DNA from: Synergistales bacterium
GTDB lineage: Bacteria; Synergistota; Synergistia; Synergistales; Aminithiophilaceae
DNA: 64,000 bases
Reading direction: 5' to 3'
Assembly (NCBI GenBank): GCA_018433595.1
Contig: JAHDQY010000003.1
Coordinates: 1 to 64,000, forward strand
Part shown: positions 16,980-25,470 of the stretch, in pieces
How the letters are laid out: every line of letters begins with the position of its first letter
How positions within the stretch are numbered: position 1 is the first letter of the stretch
The notes under the pieces: generated by a model
What the model was told of the DNA's origin: nothing
Seen by the model: only the letters and a program-made list of their open reading frames with translations
Database searches by the model: none
Made by a program: the position numbers and the translations under genes

Positions 16980-18320
16980 ATGAGCGTAAAAGATCTCCAG
17001 CGCCGCGATCTGGCCCGCATCTGGCATCCCTGTTCCCAGATGAAGGATTACGAGGCCCATCCCCCCTTTGTCGTCGACCGGGGGGAAGGTGTCTGGCTCT
17101 ACGACGTCGAGGGGAGGCGTTGTCTCGATGCCGTCTCCTCCTGGTGGGTCAACCTTTTCGGCCACAACAACGATCGTCTCAACGGGGCGTTGCGCCGTCA
17201 GGCCGAGAAACTGGCCCACTGCATCTTCAGCGATTTCAGCCACGGTCCGGCCATTGAGCTGGCCGAGAGGATTGTCACCCTGGCACCTCCCGGCCTGGAG
17301 AGGGTTTTCTTCGCCGACAACGGGTCGGCCGCCGTCGAGGTGGCCCTCAAGATGAGCTTTCAGTATCACCGCCTTCGGGGTGACGCCGGGCGCAAGACGT
17401 TTCTCTCCTTCTCCGACGGCTATCACGGCGAGACGCTGGGGGCGCTGGCCGTCGGAGGACTCGGCCTTTACGGCGCCGTTTTCTCCCCTCTGATGATGGA
17501 GACCCTGAAGGTCCCGTCGCCGGACTGCTTCCGCTGTCCCTACGGACGAAAGCGGGAGGCTTGCGACGTCCCTTGCTTCGAAGCCATGGAGCGCTGTCTC
17601 GCCGAGAGGGGACGGGAGATCTGCGCCGTCATCGTCGAGCCTCTCCTGCAGGGGGCGGCGGGGATGAAGGTCTACCCGCCGGCCTACCTGGCCAAACTCC
17701 GTCGCGCCTGCGACGAGGCGGGCGCCCATCTCATCGCCGATGAGATCGCCGTAGGCATGGGGCGGTCGGGGACGTTCTTCGCCTGCGAGCAGGCGGCCGT
17801 CACCCCCGATTTCCTCCTCGTCTCCAAGGGGATCACCGGCGGCTATCTCCCCCTCTCCCTCGTCGTGACGACGGAGGAGGTCTACCGGGCCTTCTACGGC
17901 GATTACAACGAGGGGAGGGCCTTCCTTCACAGTCACAGCTACACGGGCAATGCCCTGGCCTGTGCCGTGGCCTGCGAGACGCTGAACCTCTTCGATGAGG
18001 GAATCCTCGAGGTCAACCGGGTCAGGGGCGCCTTCATCGAAGAGGCTGTCCGAAGCCGGTTCGAGGGGCACCGCCACGTCGGCGAAATCCGCCGCCTCGG
18101 CATGGTGACGGCCGTCGAGCTCGTCGAGGGACCGGGCGGGAAAGCCTTCGACCGCTCTTGCCGCGTCGGCCATTCCGTCTATCGCAGAGCCCTGGAAAGG
18201 GGGGTGCTCCTGCGCCCTCTCGGCGATGTCCTCTACTTCATGCCTCCCTACGTCATTTCCGACGAGGAGGTCCTCTTCATGGCCGGTCGCGCCGGTGAGG
18301 CCCTTGAGGCGACGCTCTGA
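16980..18320 (+). CDS. bioA: Adenosylmethionine-8-amino-7-oxononanoate aminotransferase
   Basis: PLP-dependent class III aminotransferase making DAPA from KAPA, 446 aa. The PLP Lys is K283 in VSKGITGGYLPL and the PLP-ring Asp is D254 in IADEIAVGMGRSG. IWHPCSQMKDYE at the start is a BioA hallmark. A Cys-rich insert (about residues 183-199) is seen in many anaerobe BioA proteins. The ATG at 16980 has AAAGGAG upstream and lies 20 bp after bioD. bioF, bioC and bioH are not in this operon, so early steps must be encoded elsewhere or precursor must be imported. Confidence 0.93.
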   Translation: MSVKDLQRRDLARIWHPCSQMKDYEAHPPFVVDRGEGVWLYDVEGRRCLDAVSSWWVNLFGHNNDRLNGALRRQAEKLAHCIFSDFSHGPAIELAERIVTLAPPGLERVFFADNGSAAVEVALKMSFQYHRLRGDAGRKTFLSFSDGYHGETLGALAVGGLGLYGAVFSPLMMETLKVPSPDCFRCPYGRKREACDVPCFEAMERCLAERGREICAVIVEPLLQGAAGMKVYPPAYLAKLRRACDEAGAHLIADEIAVGMGRSGTFFACEQAAVTPDFLLVSKGITGGYLPLSLVVTTEEVYRAFYGDYNEGRAFLHSHSYTGNALACAVACETLNLFDEGILEVNRVRGAFIEEAVRSRFEGHRHVGEIRRLGMVTAVELVEGPGGKAFDRSCRVGHSVYRRALERGVLLRPLGDVLYFMPPYVISDEEVLFMAGRAGEALEATL

Positions 18321-18338
18321 AAAAAGAGTGCCGTCCTG

Positions 18339-18368
18339 TTGACAGCTGACTTTTTGTGAGGGTATAAT
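18339..18368 (+). promoter_or_regulatory. Strong promoter before the GyrI-like gene
   Basis: TTGACA (18339-18344), 18-bp spacer, consensus TATAAT (18363-18368). It starts 18 bp after the bioA stop, so the downstream gene has its own transcript with a leader of about 175 nt. Confidence 0.75.
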
Positions 18369-18374
18369 CTCAAA

Positions 18375-18552
18375 TGAAATCCAAAAGACAACTTTATGGG
18401 GGTGACAAGGGCCTGTCCCGGTGCGGCGGCGTGAAAAACCGCAGCCGGGTGGCAGCTGGAAGAGCGGGTGCGAAAGGGAAGAGAGCGGAGTGTCCTTGAA
18501 GCGTGTGAGCCCTGCGGCGGCTCCGATCGAGGCGGAAAGAGCAAAGGAGTGG
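18375..18552 (+). ncRNA. Structured 5' leader of unknown class
   Basis: Between the promoter and the GyrI-like start there are about 175 nt. A GGGTGACA...TGTCCC hairpin comes first, then a 10-bp stem with one bulged G formed by CCCGGTGCGG and CCGCAGCCGGG, then purine-rich RNA up to the AAAGGAG ribosome site. I compared it by memory with cobalamin, c-di-GMP, ydaO, ZTP, fluoride, SAM, THF, Mn and guanidine cores and found no match. A 41-codon open frame (18374-18499) could start at the first transcribed ATG but has no ribosome site. Confidence 0.35.
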
Positions 18553-19023
18553 ATGGCTGTGACGCTGGCTTTTGAGATAAAAGAGTACCCCCAGGCCCAG
18601 GTGACGAGCGTTCGGCAGATGACCTCTCTGGCCGAAATCGCCGAATTTCACCAAAAAAGCTATCCGAGACTCGAAGCCCATCTCAGGAAGCACGGCGCCT
18701 CCATGACCGGGGCCCCCTTCACTCTCTATCACTGCGAATCCTTCGACCCGGCCCGCATGGATGTCGAGATCTGCATTCCCACGGAGAGGGCGCTCCCCGA
18801 GGAGGAAGGCATCCTCTCACGGGTTGTCCCCGCCTTCAAGGCCTTTGCCACGACCCATGTCGGCAGCTATGACAGGCTCTGCGAGACCTGGGAGGCCCTT
18901 GAGACGAAAATGAAGGAGGAAGGCCGTGTCGGCGGGACTCCCGGCATCGAGGTCTATCTCACCGATCCGGAGAAGCTCCCCGTGGAAGAGTGGAGGACGG
19001 AGGTCGCTCTCGCCCTCCGCTGA
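18553..19023 (+). CDS. GyrI-like small-molecule-binding domain protein
   Basis: Stand-alone GyrI/AraC effector-binding fold of 156 aa. It begins MAVTLAFEIKEYPQAQVTSV, has the two beta-alpha-beta-beta repeats expected of SHS2 domains and ends in the typical IEVYLTDPEKLPVEEWRTEV strand. Related proteins bind hydrophobic or cationic drugs, or act as gyrase inhibitors (SbmC). No DNA-binding domain is attached. The ATG at 18553 was chosen for the AAAGGAG just upstream; a longer in-frame reading would translate the structured leader. Role unknown; xenobiotic binding is the family inference. Confidence 0.8.
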   Translation: MAVTLAFEIKEYPQAQVTSVRQMTSLAEIAEFHQKSYPRLEAHLRKHGASMTGAPFTLYHCESFDPARMDVEICIPTERALPEEEGILSRVVPAFKAFATTHVGSYDRLCETWEALETKMKEEGRVGGTPGIEVYLTDPEKLPVEEWRTEVALALR

Positions 19024-19060
19024 GAAGATCTCGCCCTCTTTTTCTCAAGGTCATCGGTTG

Positions 19061-19089
19061 CCCCCTCGCGGTGTCTTGCCGCGAGGGGG
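19061..19089 (+). terminator. Hairpin after the GyrI-like gene
   Basis: Perfect 11-bp stem CCCCCTCGCGG / CCGCGAGGGGG with a 7-nt loop, 38 bp after the stop and before the next gene. There is no U-run, so termination strength is uncertain. Confidence 0.6.
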
Positions 19090-19154
19090 CGACTGTGATT
19101 TAGTGGGAGAACAGATGACTTGGATCCGTTTGCAGGGGAGGCTGCCTTTTCAAG

Positions 19155-20696
19155 ATGAAGAAAATCGCATGGGTTTTGGGTGTCGCCGCCGCAGTTCTGT
19201 CGGGGTTATGGGCTCATCGGTGGCTTCAGGAAGAGCCTCCCCGCCCGGAGCTTTTCATGAGCCGCGGCCTTGCAGGCGATCTGGAGGCGACGGTCCGCGT
19301 CGACGATGCGGCGGCTCTGGGAGAAGCCTTCGGTCCGGTCCTGAACGCCCTGGCCGAAAGGATGGAGGGCGAGGATCCCTTGCCGAGCCTGATGATTCTC
19401 CGCCTCCGCGATGCCTCGACCCGTCTGGGTTCGGCCGTTTTGCGCCTTGCCCTCTCCGGGAAGGGCGAGACGGTCGGTCTGGAAGGCGCCTATGCCGTCA
19501 ACGACCCCGAGCCGGAAGCGTTCGCCAGGGAATTTCTTCTTCAGGTGGCCGCCACCTGCGGCGACCTCGCCATGGAGCCTTTTTCCGACGACCTGGGCCC
19601 TCACGTCAAGGCGCTGGTCCGTCTGGAGGATGAAAAACGCCTCGTCGCCGCCTGCTTCGCTCTTTGGGAAAGCCGGGGCGGCAAGGCCTCTCTCCTGGTC
19701 TCATCGACGGCGGAGGGGCTTCGGCGCATGGTCGAGGCGGCTTCGGACGAGACGAAGCGGTACCGTTTCGACGGCCCCCCTTCGGGGCTGATCGAAGCGG
19801 CCTTCTCCCTCTCCCGGGAGTTTGTCGAGGCCGAGGACCTGTTTACCGGACGACGCCTGTCGGGAGAAGGCCGACTGGTCTTCTTGGCCGCCGTCGACCG
19901 GGAGGCGCCGGATTGGCTTCTGCGGCTGCGGACCAACGCCTGGGAGCTTCTGGCCGCCGACGAAGAGAAGGGGCGGTTCCGCCCCCTGGGGGCGACGGCG
20001 CCCCTTGTCGGTGCTGATCCTCTCATCGCCGTCGCGGCCGGCCATGGCGCTCTCTTCAGTGACGAGACCCTGTCGCCGCTTTTCGAAACGGGAGAGATGA
20101 GCGACCTCCTCGGTCTGGTCGGCGATCTCCTTCCCCTCACCGGGAACGAGGTGAAAGCCCTTCTCGACGGCCCTCTCGCTTTCGCCGTCGCCGGAAGAGC
20201 CCGGTCGCCTCTGGGCGAGACGCCGGGAGCCTACCTCCTTTTCCAGCCCTCAAGCGCCGACCTGGCTGAAAAGGTCGTGGCAAGGGTCTGCGAGACGGCC
20301 TTCCCGATTCCTTTCGGCGAAGTGGGGGCTCCGGGCTGGTCCCGGGCCGTCAGCCTCAGGGCCTTCGCCGATGTCACCGTCGCCGCCGGCGAGGGGCGCC
20401 TTCTCGTCGGCTTCCTTTCTCCGTCTCAGCTGGCCCTGACGCCGACGACAGGATCTCCTTTCAAGGAGATCCTCGACCCCGAAAACCTGGGCGGCCTCTA
20501 CGTCTCCGTCAGGGAACTCGATGAAAGCGTCGGAGAGCTTCTCTCCCGCCTCTCGCTCCTCGGCGCCGACGTGGAGGGGACGGTCGAGGTCTTCAGAACC
20601 TTTGCGGCGGAGGTGGACGCCTTCTCCATCCGTATCGTCTCGCCCGGCGAAATGCTGGTGCGGGTGGTCCCCAGACAGACAGGGGAGGAACGCTGA
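19155..20696 (+). CDS. Large exported or membrane-anchored protein of unknown function
   Basis: Protein of 513 aa that I do not recognise. Residues 1-24 form a signal peptide or anchor (KKIAWVLGVAAAVLSGLWAH). The remainder is soluble, alternating Leu/Ala-rich helices with acidic segments, with no Cys clusters, catalytic motifs or repeats that I can identify. Its weak resemblance to DUF3352-like exported proteins lies only in overall layout. It stands between a hairpin and a malY-like gene 19 bp downstream, with which it is probably cotranscribed. No function is proposed. Confidence 0.7.
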   Translation: MKKIAWVLGVAAAVLSGLWAHRWLQEEPPRPELFMSRGLAGDLEATVRVDDAAALGEAFGPVLNALAERMEGEDPLPSLMILRLRDASTRLGSAVLRLALSGKGETVGLEGAYAVNDPEPEAFAREFLLQVAATCGDLAMEPFSDDLGPHVKALVRLEDEKRLVAACFALWESRGGKASLLVSSTAEGLRRMVEAASDETKRYRFDGPPSGLIEAAFSLSREFVEAEDLFTGRRLSGEGRLVFLAAVDREAPDWLLRLRTNAWELLAADEEKGRFRPLGATAPLVGADPLIAVAAGHGALFSDETLSPLFETGEMSDLLGLVGDLLPLTGNEVKALLDGPLAFAVAGRARSPLGETPGAYLLFQPSSADLAEKVVARVCETAFPIPFGEVGAPGWSRAVSLRAFADVTVAAGEGRLLVGFLSPSQLALTPTTGSPFKEILDPENLGGLYVSVRELDESVGELLSRLSLLGADVEGTVEVFRTFAAEVDAFSIRIVSPGEMLVRVVPRQTGEER

Positions 20697-20715
20697 GTCA
20701 CAAGGAGGAATCACC

Positions 20716-21891
20716 GTGGATCTGGAAAAGACAGCCTTTGATCACATCATCGAACGTCGCGGCACCGGCTCCATGAAATGGGACCTGGCCGAGCCGGACC
20801 TTCTTCCGCTCTGGGTGGCCGACATGGATTTCGAGGCCCCGGCCGCCGTCAAAGAGACCCTCATCGAGAGGGCCCATCACGGTATTTTCGGCTACGGGGC
20901 TCCGGCTCCCGGCTGCGACGAGGCCGTTGTGGGGTGGCTCCGCCGCCGCCAGGGGTGGTCCGTCACGACGGAGCAGCTCTCCTTCTGCCCCGGAGTGATC
21001 CCCGCCGTTAGCCTTCTGATCCGCCTCTTCACCCTTCCGGGTGAGGGCGTCATCGTTCAGACTCCCGTCTATTATCCCTTCTACGACTGCATCAGCCGGA
21101 ACGGGCGGCGCATCGTCGAAAACCCCCTCGCCTTTGACGGGAAGCGCTACGTCATGGACTTCGACGACCTGGAGCGCAAGGCCGCCGACTCCCGGACGAC
21201 GGCCGTTATCCTCTGTAGCCCTCACAACCCCGTTGGACGGGTCTGGACCGAGGAGGAGCTTCACCGTTTCGGCGAAATCTGCCTCCGTCACGGTCTTTTC
21301 GTCATCGCCGACGAAATCCACGGGGATCTCGTCTACCGCCCCAACCGGCAGATCCCCTTCGCCTCTCTCGATGAGGCCTTCGCCGCCTCGTCGGCCCTCT
21401 GCATCGCTCCGAGCAAGACCTTCAACCTGGCGGGGCTCCAGTTTTCGATGGTCGTCATGGCCGACAAGCAGAGGCGGGAGCGCTTCCGCGACGGGCTTCT
21501 CGCCCTGGGGTTGAAGCGTCCCAACATCTTCGCCCAGGTCGCCGCCGAGGCGGCCTACCTTCACGGCGAACCCTGGCTGGAGGGCCTGCTGGCCTACCTT
21601 GAGGGCAACATCGCCTTTTTGCGCGACTTTCTGGACCGAAGGCTGCCGGAGCTTCGCCTCATCGAGCCCGAAGGGACCTACCTCGCCTGGATCGATTGCC
21701 GGGCCCTGGGGCTTTCCTCCCAGGAGCTGGAGGTGCTCATGCTCCGCGACGCCAGGGTCTGGCTCGACGAGGGGTACATTTTCGGTGATGCCGGGGCCGG
21801 CTTCGAACGCATCGTCCTCGCCTGCCCCCGGAAGGTCCTCGAAGAGGCGCTGATGCGGATCGAAAAGGCGGTCAGGGCCCTTCCCCGCTGA
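20716..21891 (+). CDS. MalY/PatB-type PLP-dependent C-S lyase or aminotransferase
   Basis: Class I/II aminotransferase-fold protein of 391 aa in the MalY/PatB group, which commonly cleaves cystathionine or Cys (beta-C-S lyase). Motifs: LPLWVADMDFEAP near residue 30, CSPHNPVGRVW, DEIHGDLVY and the PLP Lys in APSKTFNLAGLQ. The GTG at 20716 has AAGGAGG 8 nt upstream; the longer in-frame extension is inside the preceding gene. The gene ends 20 bp inside the convergent DUF4130 gene, with no terminator between them. Confidence 0.88.
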   Translation: MDLEKTAFDHIIERRGTGSMKWDLAEPDLLPLWVADMDFEAPAAVKETLIERAHHGIFGYGAPAPGCDEAVVGWLRRRQGWSVTTEQLSFCPGVIPAVSLLIRLFTLPGEGVIVQTPVYYPFYDCISRNGRRIVENPLAFDGKRYVMDFDDLERKAADSRTTAVILCSPHNPVGRVWTEEELHRFGEICLRHGLFVIADEIHGDLVYRPNRQIPFASLDEAFAASSALCIAPSKTFNLAGLQFSMVVMADKQRRERFRDGLLALGLKRPNIFAQVAAEAAYLHGEPWLEGLLAYLEGNIAFLRDFLDRRLPELRLIEPEGTYLAWIDCRALGLSSQELEVLMLRDARVWLDEGYIFGDAGAGFERIVLACPRKVLEEALMRIEKAVRALPR

Positions 21892-22630
21892 ATCCGACCC
21901 CGCTTTCCCCTGAGGGGTGCTCCACGAGATGCTTCCAGTAGCGGCGGGGCATCCGGTTTCGCTGAAGCCTTTCGTTCCTCCGGGCCTCGTTGGTTGCGGC
22001 GGAGAAGTAGGTCTGCCAGAGAAGAGGCGGAGTCGGGTCGTCGTCACCCGCCGGAGCTTCGGAGCGGGGCAGCGCTGTCAGGCGGAAGTGTCCGCCGCGG
22101 CAGAGGGCGGCAGCTTCCCGCCTCAGGTCGTGGATGATCCTGTCGTCATCGGGAAAGCGTCCGGCGAAATGGCGTCCCAGGAGGGGGAGAACTCCGTGGT
22201 CGGGTTCGCAGGGGGCGTACCAGAGCGCTCCGTGGCGGGAGAAACGGAGGAACCCCGCCAGGCGGTGAGCTTCGACGCTGACGGCCCGGGCCAGGATGTG
22301 GACGGCTCGGACGGCGGGATGGCCGTGATCGTCGAGCAGATCGGCCCCGACGGTGAAGGCCCTCCGGCAGTAGGCCACAAAAAGCCCTTCGCTGAAGGGC
22401 GTTCCCGAAAGGGAGGCCAGCCACAGCCGCCGCAGGACCTCCCCCGACGAAGCTGCGACGAGACGCTCCCGGAAGAGGCGGGCCCGCTCCGGGTCTGTCG
22501 CCACGTCCTCCTCGAAAAGGAACGCCGCCTTTCCCTTCGACGGGGCGACGGCGTCCGATCCAGATCCCAGGGCCTCGTCGAGGGCGCAGAGAAGCCCCTC
22601 GAAGGTGTCGTCATAGCGGACGGTTCTCAT
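21872..22630 (-). CDS. DUF4130/TIGR03915-type DNA repair protein
   Basis: Protein of 252 aa of the family always found beside the TIGR03916 radical SAM protein, proposed to act in DNA modification or repair. It begins MRTVRYDDTFEGLLCALDEA, a typical opening, and the C-terminal region (YFSAATNEARRNERLQRN, MPRRYWKHLVE) is characteristic. The ATG at 22630 overlaps the stop of the radical SAM gene (ATGA), so the two are translationally coupled. The reaction has not, to my knowledge, been established. Confidence 0.82.
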   Translation of the reverse strand: MRTVRYDDTFEGLLCALDEALGSGSDAVAPSKGKAAFLFEEDVATDPERARLFRERLVAASSGEVLRRLWLASLSGTPFSEGLFVAYCRRAFTVGADLLDDHGHPAVRAVHILARAVSVEAHRLAGFLRFSRHGALWYAPCEPDHGVLPLLGRHFAGRFPDDDRIIHDLRREAAALCRGGHFRLTALPRSEAPAGDDDPTPPLLWQTYFSAATNEARRNERLQRNRMPRRYWKHLVEHPSGESGVGFSGEGP

Positions 22631-23841
22631 GGGAAAAGCCGCAGCTGCCGGCTCGCGATGTCGGGCCCGTCGGCCAGGTGCCGCCGCAGCCCTTCGGGGC
22701 CGAGGTGGGCTTCGCCGAGAAAGCGGCCGTTGCAGGTCAGGAAGTGGCGGGCCCGCTTGAGGGCCAGGCCGAGCCGGGGGAGATCGTCGGCTTCGAGACG
22801 CCTCGTCCGGCGGGCTTCGACGATGCGGCGGGCCGTCGTCCGCCCCAGGCCGGGCACGCGAAGCAGCTCCTTCTCGTCGGCACCGTTCACCTCCAGAGGG
22901 AACCGCTCCGGATGGCGCAGGGCCCATCGGGCCTTGGGGTCGAGATCGTCGTCGAGAAGCGGGTCGTCGGCGCCGAGAAGCTCGTCGACGTCGAAACCGT
23001 AGAGGCGGAGAAGCCAGTCGGCCTGGTAGAGGCGGTGTTCCCGGCGCAGCGGCGGTGGTCGGTCCGGGGCTGGGAGGTAGGGGCTGGAGCCGACGGGCAT
23101 GTAGGCCGAATAGTAGACGCGGCTGAGGCCGAAGCGGCGGTAGAGGGCCTGGGTGAGGGTGAGAATGGTCCGGTCCGTCTCGGGCGAGGCGCCGACGATG
23201 AGCTGCGTGCTCTGGCCGACGGCGGTTAAGGGGGCCCGGGGGGATTTTTTGCGTGCCTCGGCCCCTTCGGCAAGGGCGGTCGCCAGCGTCGCCATGGGGC
23301 CCAGAATGGCTTCGGCGCTTTTCTGGGGTGCCAGCCGTCGGAGGCTCTCGGCCGAGGGAAGCTCGATGTTGACGCTGACGCGATCGGCGTAGCGGGTCAC
23401 GAGGCGGACCAGCTCGGGGGGGGCACCGGGGATGACCTTGGCGTGAATGTAGCCGCTGAAGCGGTGGACGGTTCGGAGCAGCTTCAGCGTCGCCACGATG
23501 CGTTCCATGGTGGCGTCGGGGGAGCCGACGACGGCGGAGCTCAGGAAGAGCCCCTCGATGTAGTTGCGGCGATGGAAGGCCAGGGTCAGCTCGGCCAGCT
23601 CGGCCGGGGAGAAATCGGCCCGCTCCACGTCCGATGAGGCCCGGTTGAGGCAGTAGGCGCAGTCGTAGCTGCAGCGGTTGCTGAGGAGAACCTTGAGGAG
23701 GCTGACGCAGCGGCCGTCGGAGGTCCAGCTGTGGCAGACTCCGCCCAGGGAGGCTCCCCGCCTGGAGCTGCCGCTGGAGGAGCAGGAGGCGTCGTGGCGG
23801 GCGGCCTCGCCGAGCAGGGCCAATTTACGCTCTCTGTCCAT
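22627..23841 (-). CDS. Putative DNA modification/repair radical SAM protein (TIGR03916 type)
   Basis: Radical SAM protein of 404 aa. The [4Fe-4S] motif is Cys57-x3-Cys61-x2-Cys64 (SNRCSYDCAYC); extra Cys residues lie upstream at 20, 36 and 45. The C-terminal part holds a helix-hairpin-helix-like segment (LLRVPGLGRTTARRIVEA), which suggests DNA contact. ATG start with GGAGGGG upstream. A 35-bp palindrome directly precedes this ribosome site. It forms a two-gene operon with the DUF4130 protein. Confidence 0.85.
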   Translation of the reverse strand: MDRERKLALLGEAARHDASCSSSGSSRRGASLGGVCHSWTSDGRCVSLLKVLLSNRCSYDCAYCLNRASSDVERADFSPAELAELTLAFHRRNYIEGLFLSSAVVGSPDATMERIVATLKLLRTVHRFSGYIHAKVIPGAPPELVRLVTRYADRVSVNIELPSAESLRRLAPQKSAEAILGPMATLATALAEGAEARKKSPRAPLTAVGQSTQLIVGASPETDRTILTLTQALYRRFGLSRVYYSAYMPVGSSPYLPAPDRPPPLRREHRLYQADWLLRLYGFDVDELLGADDPLLDDDLDPKARWALRHPERFPLEVNGADEKELLRVPGLGRTTARRIVEARRTRRLEADDLPRLGLALKRARHFLTCNGRFLGEAHLGPEGLRRHLADGPDIASRQLRLFP

Positions 23842-23853
23842 GTCATCCCCTCC

Positions 23854-23888
23854 GCCGCATATGATAACAAAATGTTATCATATGCGGC
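23854..23888. promoter_or_regulatory. 35-bp near-perfect palindrome upstream of the radical SAM repair genes
   Basis: Arms GCCGCATATGATAACA (23854-23869) and TGTTATCATATGCGGC (23873-23888) are fully complementary, separated by AAA. It ends 1-2 nt from the Shine-Dalgarno sequence of the minus-strand gene and lies between divergent genes. It could be an operator or an mRNA hairpin controlling ribosome access. It does not match LexA boxes. Confidence 0.65.
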
Positions 23889-23992
23889 TTCCCCGTTCCA
23901 GCTTTTCCGTGAAAAAACGAGACCCTTTCGCCCCTTTCTCTCTCCTGAGGTAGAATACACATGTGGAAAGAATCCTTCCCAAGGAGGTCATC

Positions 23993-25120
23993 GTGCGCGC
24001 CATCACGCTCATCGTCGTCTCCGTTATCCTGTCCCTTGCCGTCGGAGGGGGAGCCAGCCTGCTCCTTCGCGATATCGACAGGGGAACCCCCGTGGCTCTC
24101 ATCTTCGAGGAAGAGGGGCCGGGAGCCGCTTTGGGGCAGGGCCTCAAGCAGACGCTTCTTCGGATCATCGACGATTGCCGGGAACAGAAGATCGCACGCT
24201 ACAACCCCCTGCTTTTCTCTTCGGTCAATCTCGACGACGCCGTCCGCCAGGCTGCCGAAGCCGGTGCCGTGGCGATTCTGGGCGGGGGGACGTCGACCTT
24301 CACAGGCCGCCTGCTTCTGGCCGCCGAAAAGGGGCGCATCGCCTGCATCTCGCCGACGGCCAATTCCGAGCGTCTCGCTCTGGCGGGGGACCGTCTCTAC
24401 CGCGTTCTCGGCAGCACCGGAGCCCGGGAGCTGGCCCGATTTGCCGCCCAGGAGGGCTTTTCCGACTACATCGTCCTCGCCGACGGCGAGAACTACCAGT
24501 TCGTCGACTCCTTCCTTCAGGACTTCGTCGAAGTTCACGGTGAGGCGCCGCTGGAGGTTTTTCACCTCAGCCAGGGCCTGAACCTCGATCAGGTCGTGAA
24601 GCTTCTCGACAGCGGCCTTCGGTTCCGGGGGGCCCTGATCCTTCTTCCCGACTTCTACTCCGTCCTTGCCGTACAGCTTCTTCGCGATTTCTGGCCCGGC
24701 CTGACCATCGTCCTCTCCGACTGGGGTGTCTCGGACCAGTCGGCGCGCCTCATGGGGGCCTCCGGTCAGAATGTCTGGGGCATCTCCTTCTTCGCCCCTG
24801 AAATGGAGCCGCACCTGGAACCTCTCGCCCAGAGGCTGACGGAACGCTACGGGACAAGGCCGCCTTTCGAGTTCCTCGGCCCCGCCCACGCCGCCCTGGC
24901 CATGCTCGATCAGGCCGTCAAGGTCAGCGGAACCGTCAAAGGCGGCGTCGCCTCCGCCCTGTCGTCCATGTCCCGCGTCGACCGGTGGGGGTGGAGCTTT
25001 GACGTCGACAGGGCCGGTGACGGTGTTCACCCTCTTTGTGTCATCCAGTTCCTGAAAGGCCGGTGGCAGACGGTGGAAGTCCTTCCTCCGCTGACCGCCG
25101 GAGGCAGCCCGTGTCCGTAG
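23993..25120 (+). CDS. Periplasmic ligand-binding protein, branched-chain amino acid type
   Basis: Exported protein of 375 aa with a type I periplasmic-binding fold. The N-terminal hydrophobic segment RAITLIVVSVILSLAVGGGASLLL is a signal or anchor. Binding-fold elements include VALIFEEEGPGAALGQGL, AVAILGGGTSTFTGRLLLAA and ACISPTANSERLALAG. GTG start chosen because AAGGAGG lies just upstream (23981-23987). No permease or ATPase is adjacent, so it may serve a distant LIV-type transporter or be a sensor. Ligand unknown. Confidence 0.75.
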   Translation: MRAITLIVVSVILSLAVGGGASLLLRDIDRGTPVALIFEEEGPGAALGQGLKQTLLRIIDDCREQKIARYNPLLFSSVNLDDAVRQAAEAGAVAILGGGTSTFTGRLLLAAEKGRIACISPTANSERLALAGDRLYRVLGSTGARELARFAAQEGFSDYIVLADGENYQFVDSFLQDFVEVHGEAPLEVFHLSQGLNLDQVVKLLDSGLRFRGALILLPDFYSVLAVQLLRDFWPGLTIVLSDWGVSDQSARLMGASGQNVWGISFFAPEMEPHLEPLAQRLTERYGTRPPFEFLGPAHAALAMLDQAVKVSGTVKGGVASALSSMSRVDRWGWSFDVDRAGDGVHPLCVIQFLKGRWQTVEVLPPLTAGGSPCP

Positions 25121-25153
25121 CGGTCCGGCTGAAGGTCCCCACGAACAGGAGCG

Positions 25154-25208
25154 TCCCCATGGAGAGAGGGGGGCCGTCTGAAAGACGGCCCCCCTCTCTC
25201 CATGGGGA
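25154..25208. terminator. 25-bp perfect hairpin between convergent genes
   Basis: Stem 25154-25178 with 25184-25208, loop TGAAA. It lies between the ligand-binding protein gene (+) and the TusA-like gene (-). It has no U-run on either side but its stem is extremely stable; a bidirectional terminator is the natural reading. Confidence 0.75.
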
Positions 25209-25225
25209 TGGAGTGATGTCGCGGC

Positions 25226-25447
25226 CTACCGCGTCAGGATGACGCGGTAGGTGCCGTCGCCTTCCTCCTCGCTGCGGCAGTTCCACCCCTGGCTTCGGGC
25301 GAAACGGCCGACGTTTTCCCTGGCCGTGACGGTGTCGACAAGGACCTCGACCTGACCCGAGGAGGCCTTTGCGAGGGCCGCCCGCGTCTCCAGGACGGGC
25401 TGAGGGCAGGAGAGCCCCCGGGCGTCGACGATAAGGCTGTCGCTCAT
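25226..25447 (-). CDS. TusA/SirA-family sulfur carrier-like protein
   Basis: Small cytosolic protein of 73 aa with the TusA fold. The conserved Cys14 sits in DARGLSCPQPV (CPxP motif), the site that carries a persulfide or selenide in characterised members. It starts 23 bp after the YedE-type transporter and is cotranscribed with it. The YedE-TusA-like pair is often linked to selenium metabolism in anaerobes; sulfur trafficking is the alternative. Confidence 0.88.
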   Translation of the reverse strand: MSDSLIVDARGLSCPQPVLETRAALAKASSGQVEVLVDTVTARENVGRFARSQGWNCRSEEEGDGTYRVILTR

Positions 25448-25470
25448 GATCTTCCCTCCCTTGGGTGGAA

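Noticed and set aside
18374-18499. 41-codon ORF in the leader of the GyrI-like gene as a leader peptide
   Set aside because: The ATG is at or next to the transcription start with no ribosome site, and there is no codon run followed by a U-tailed terminator.
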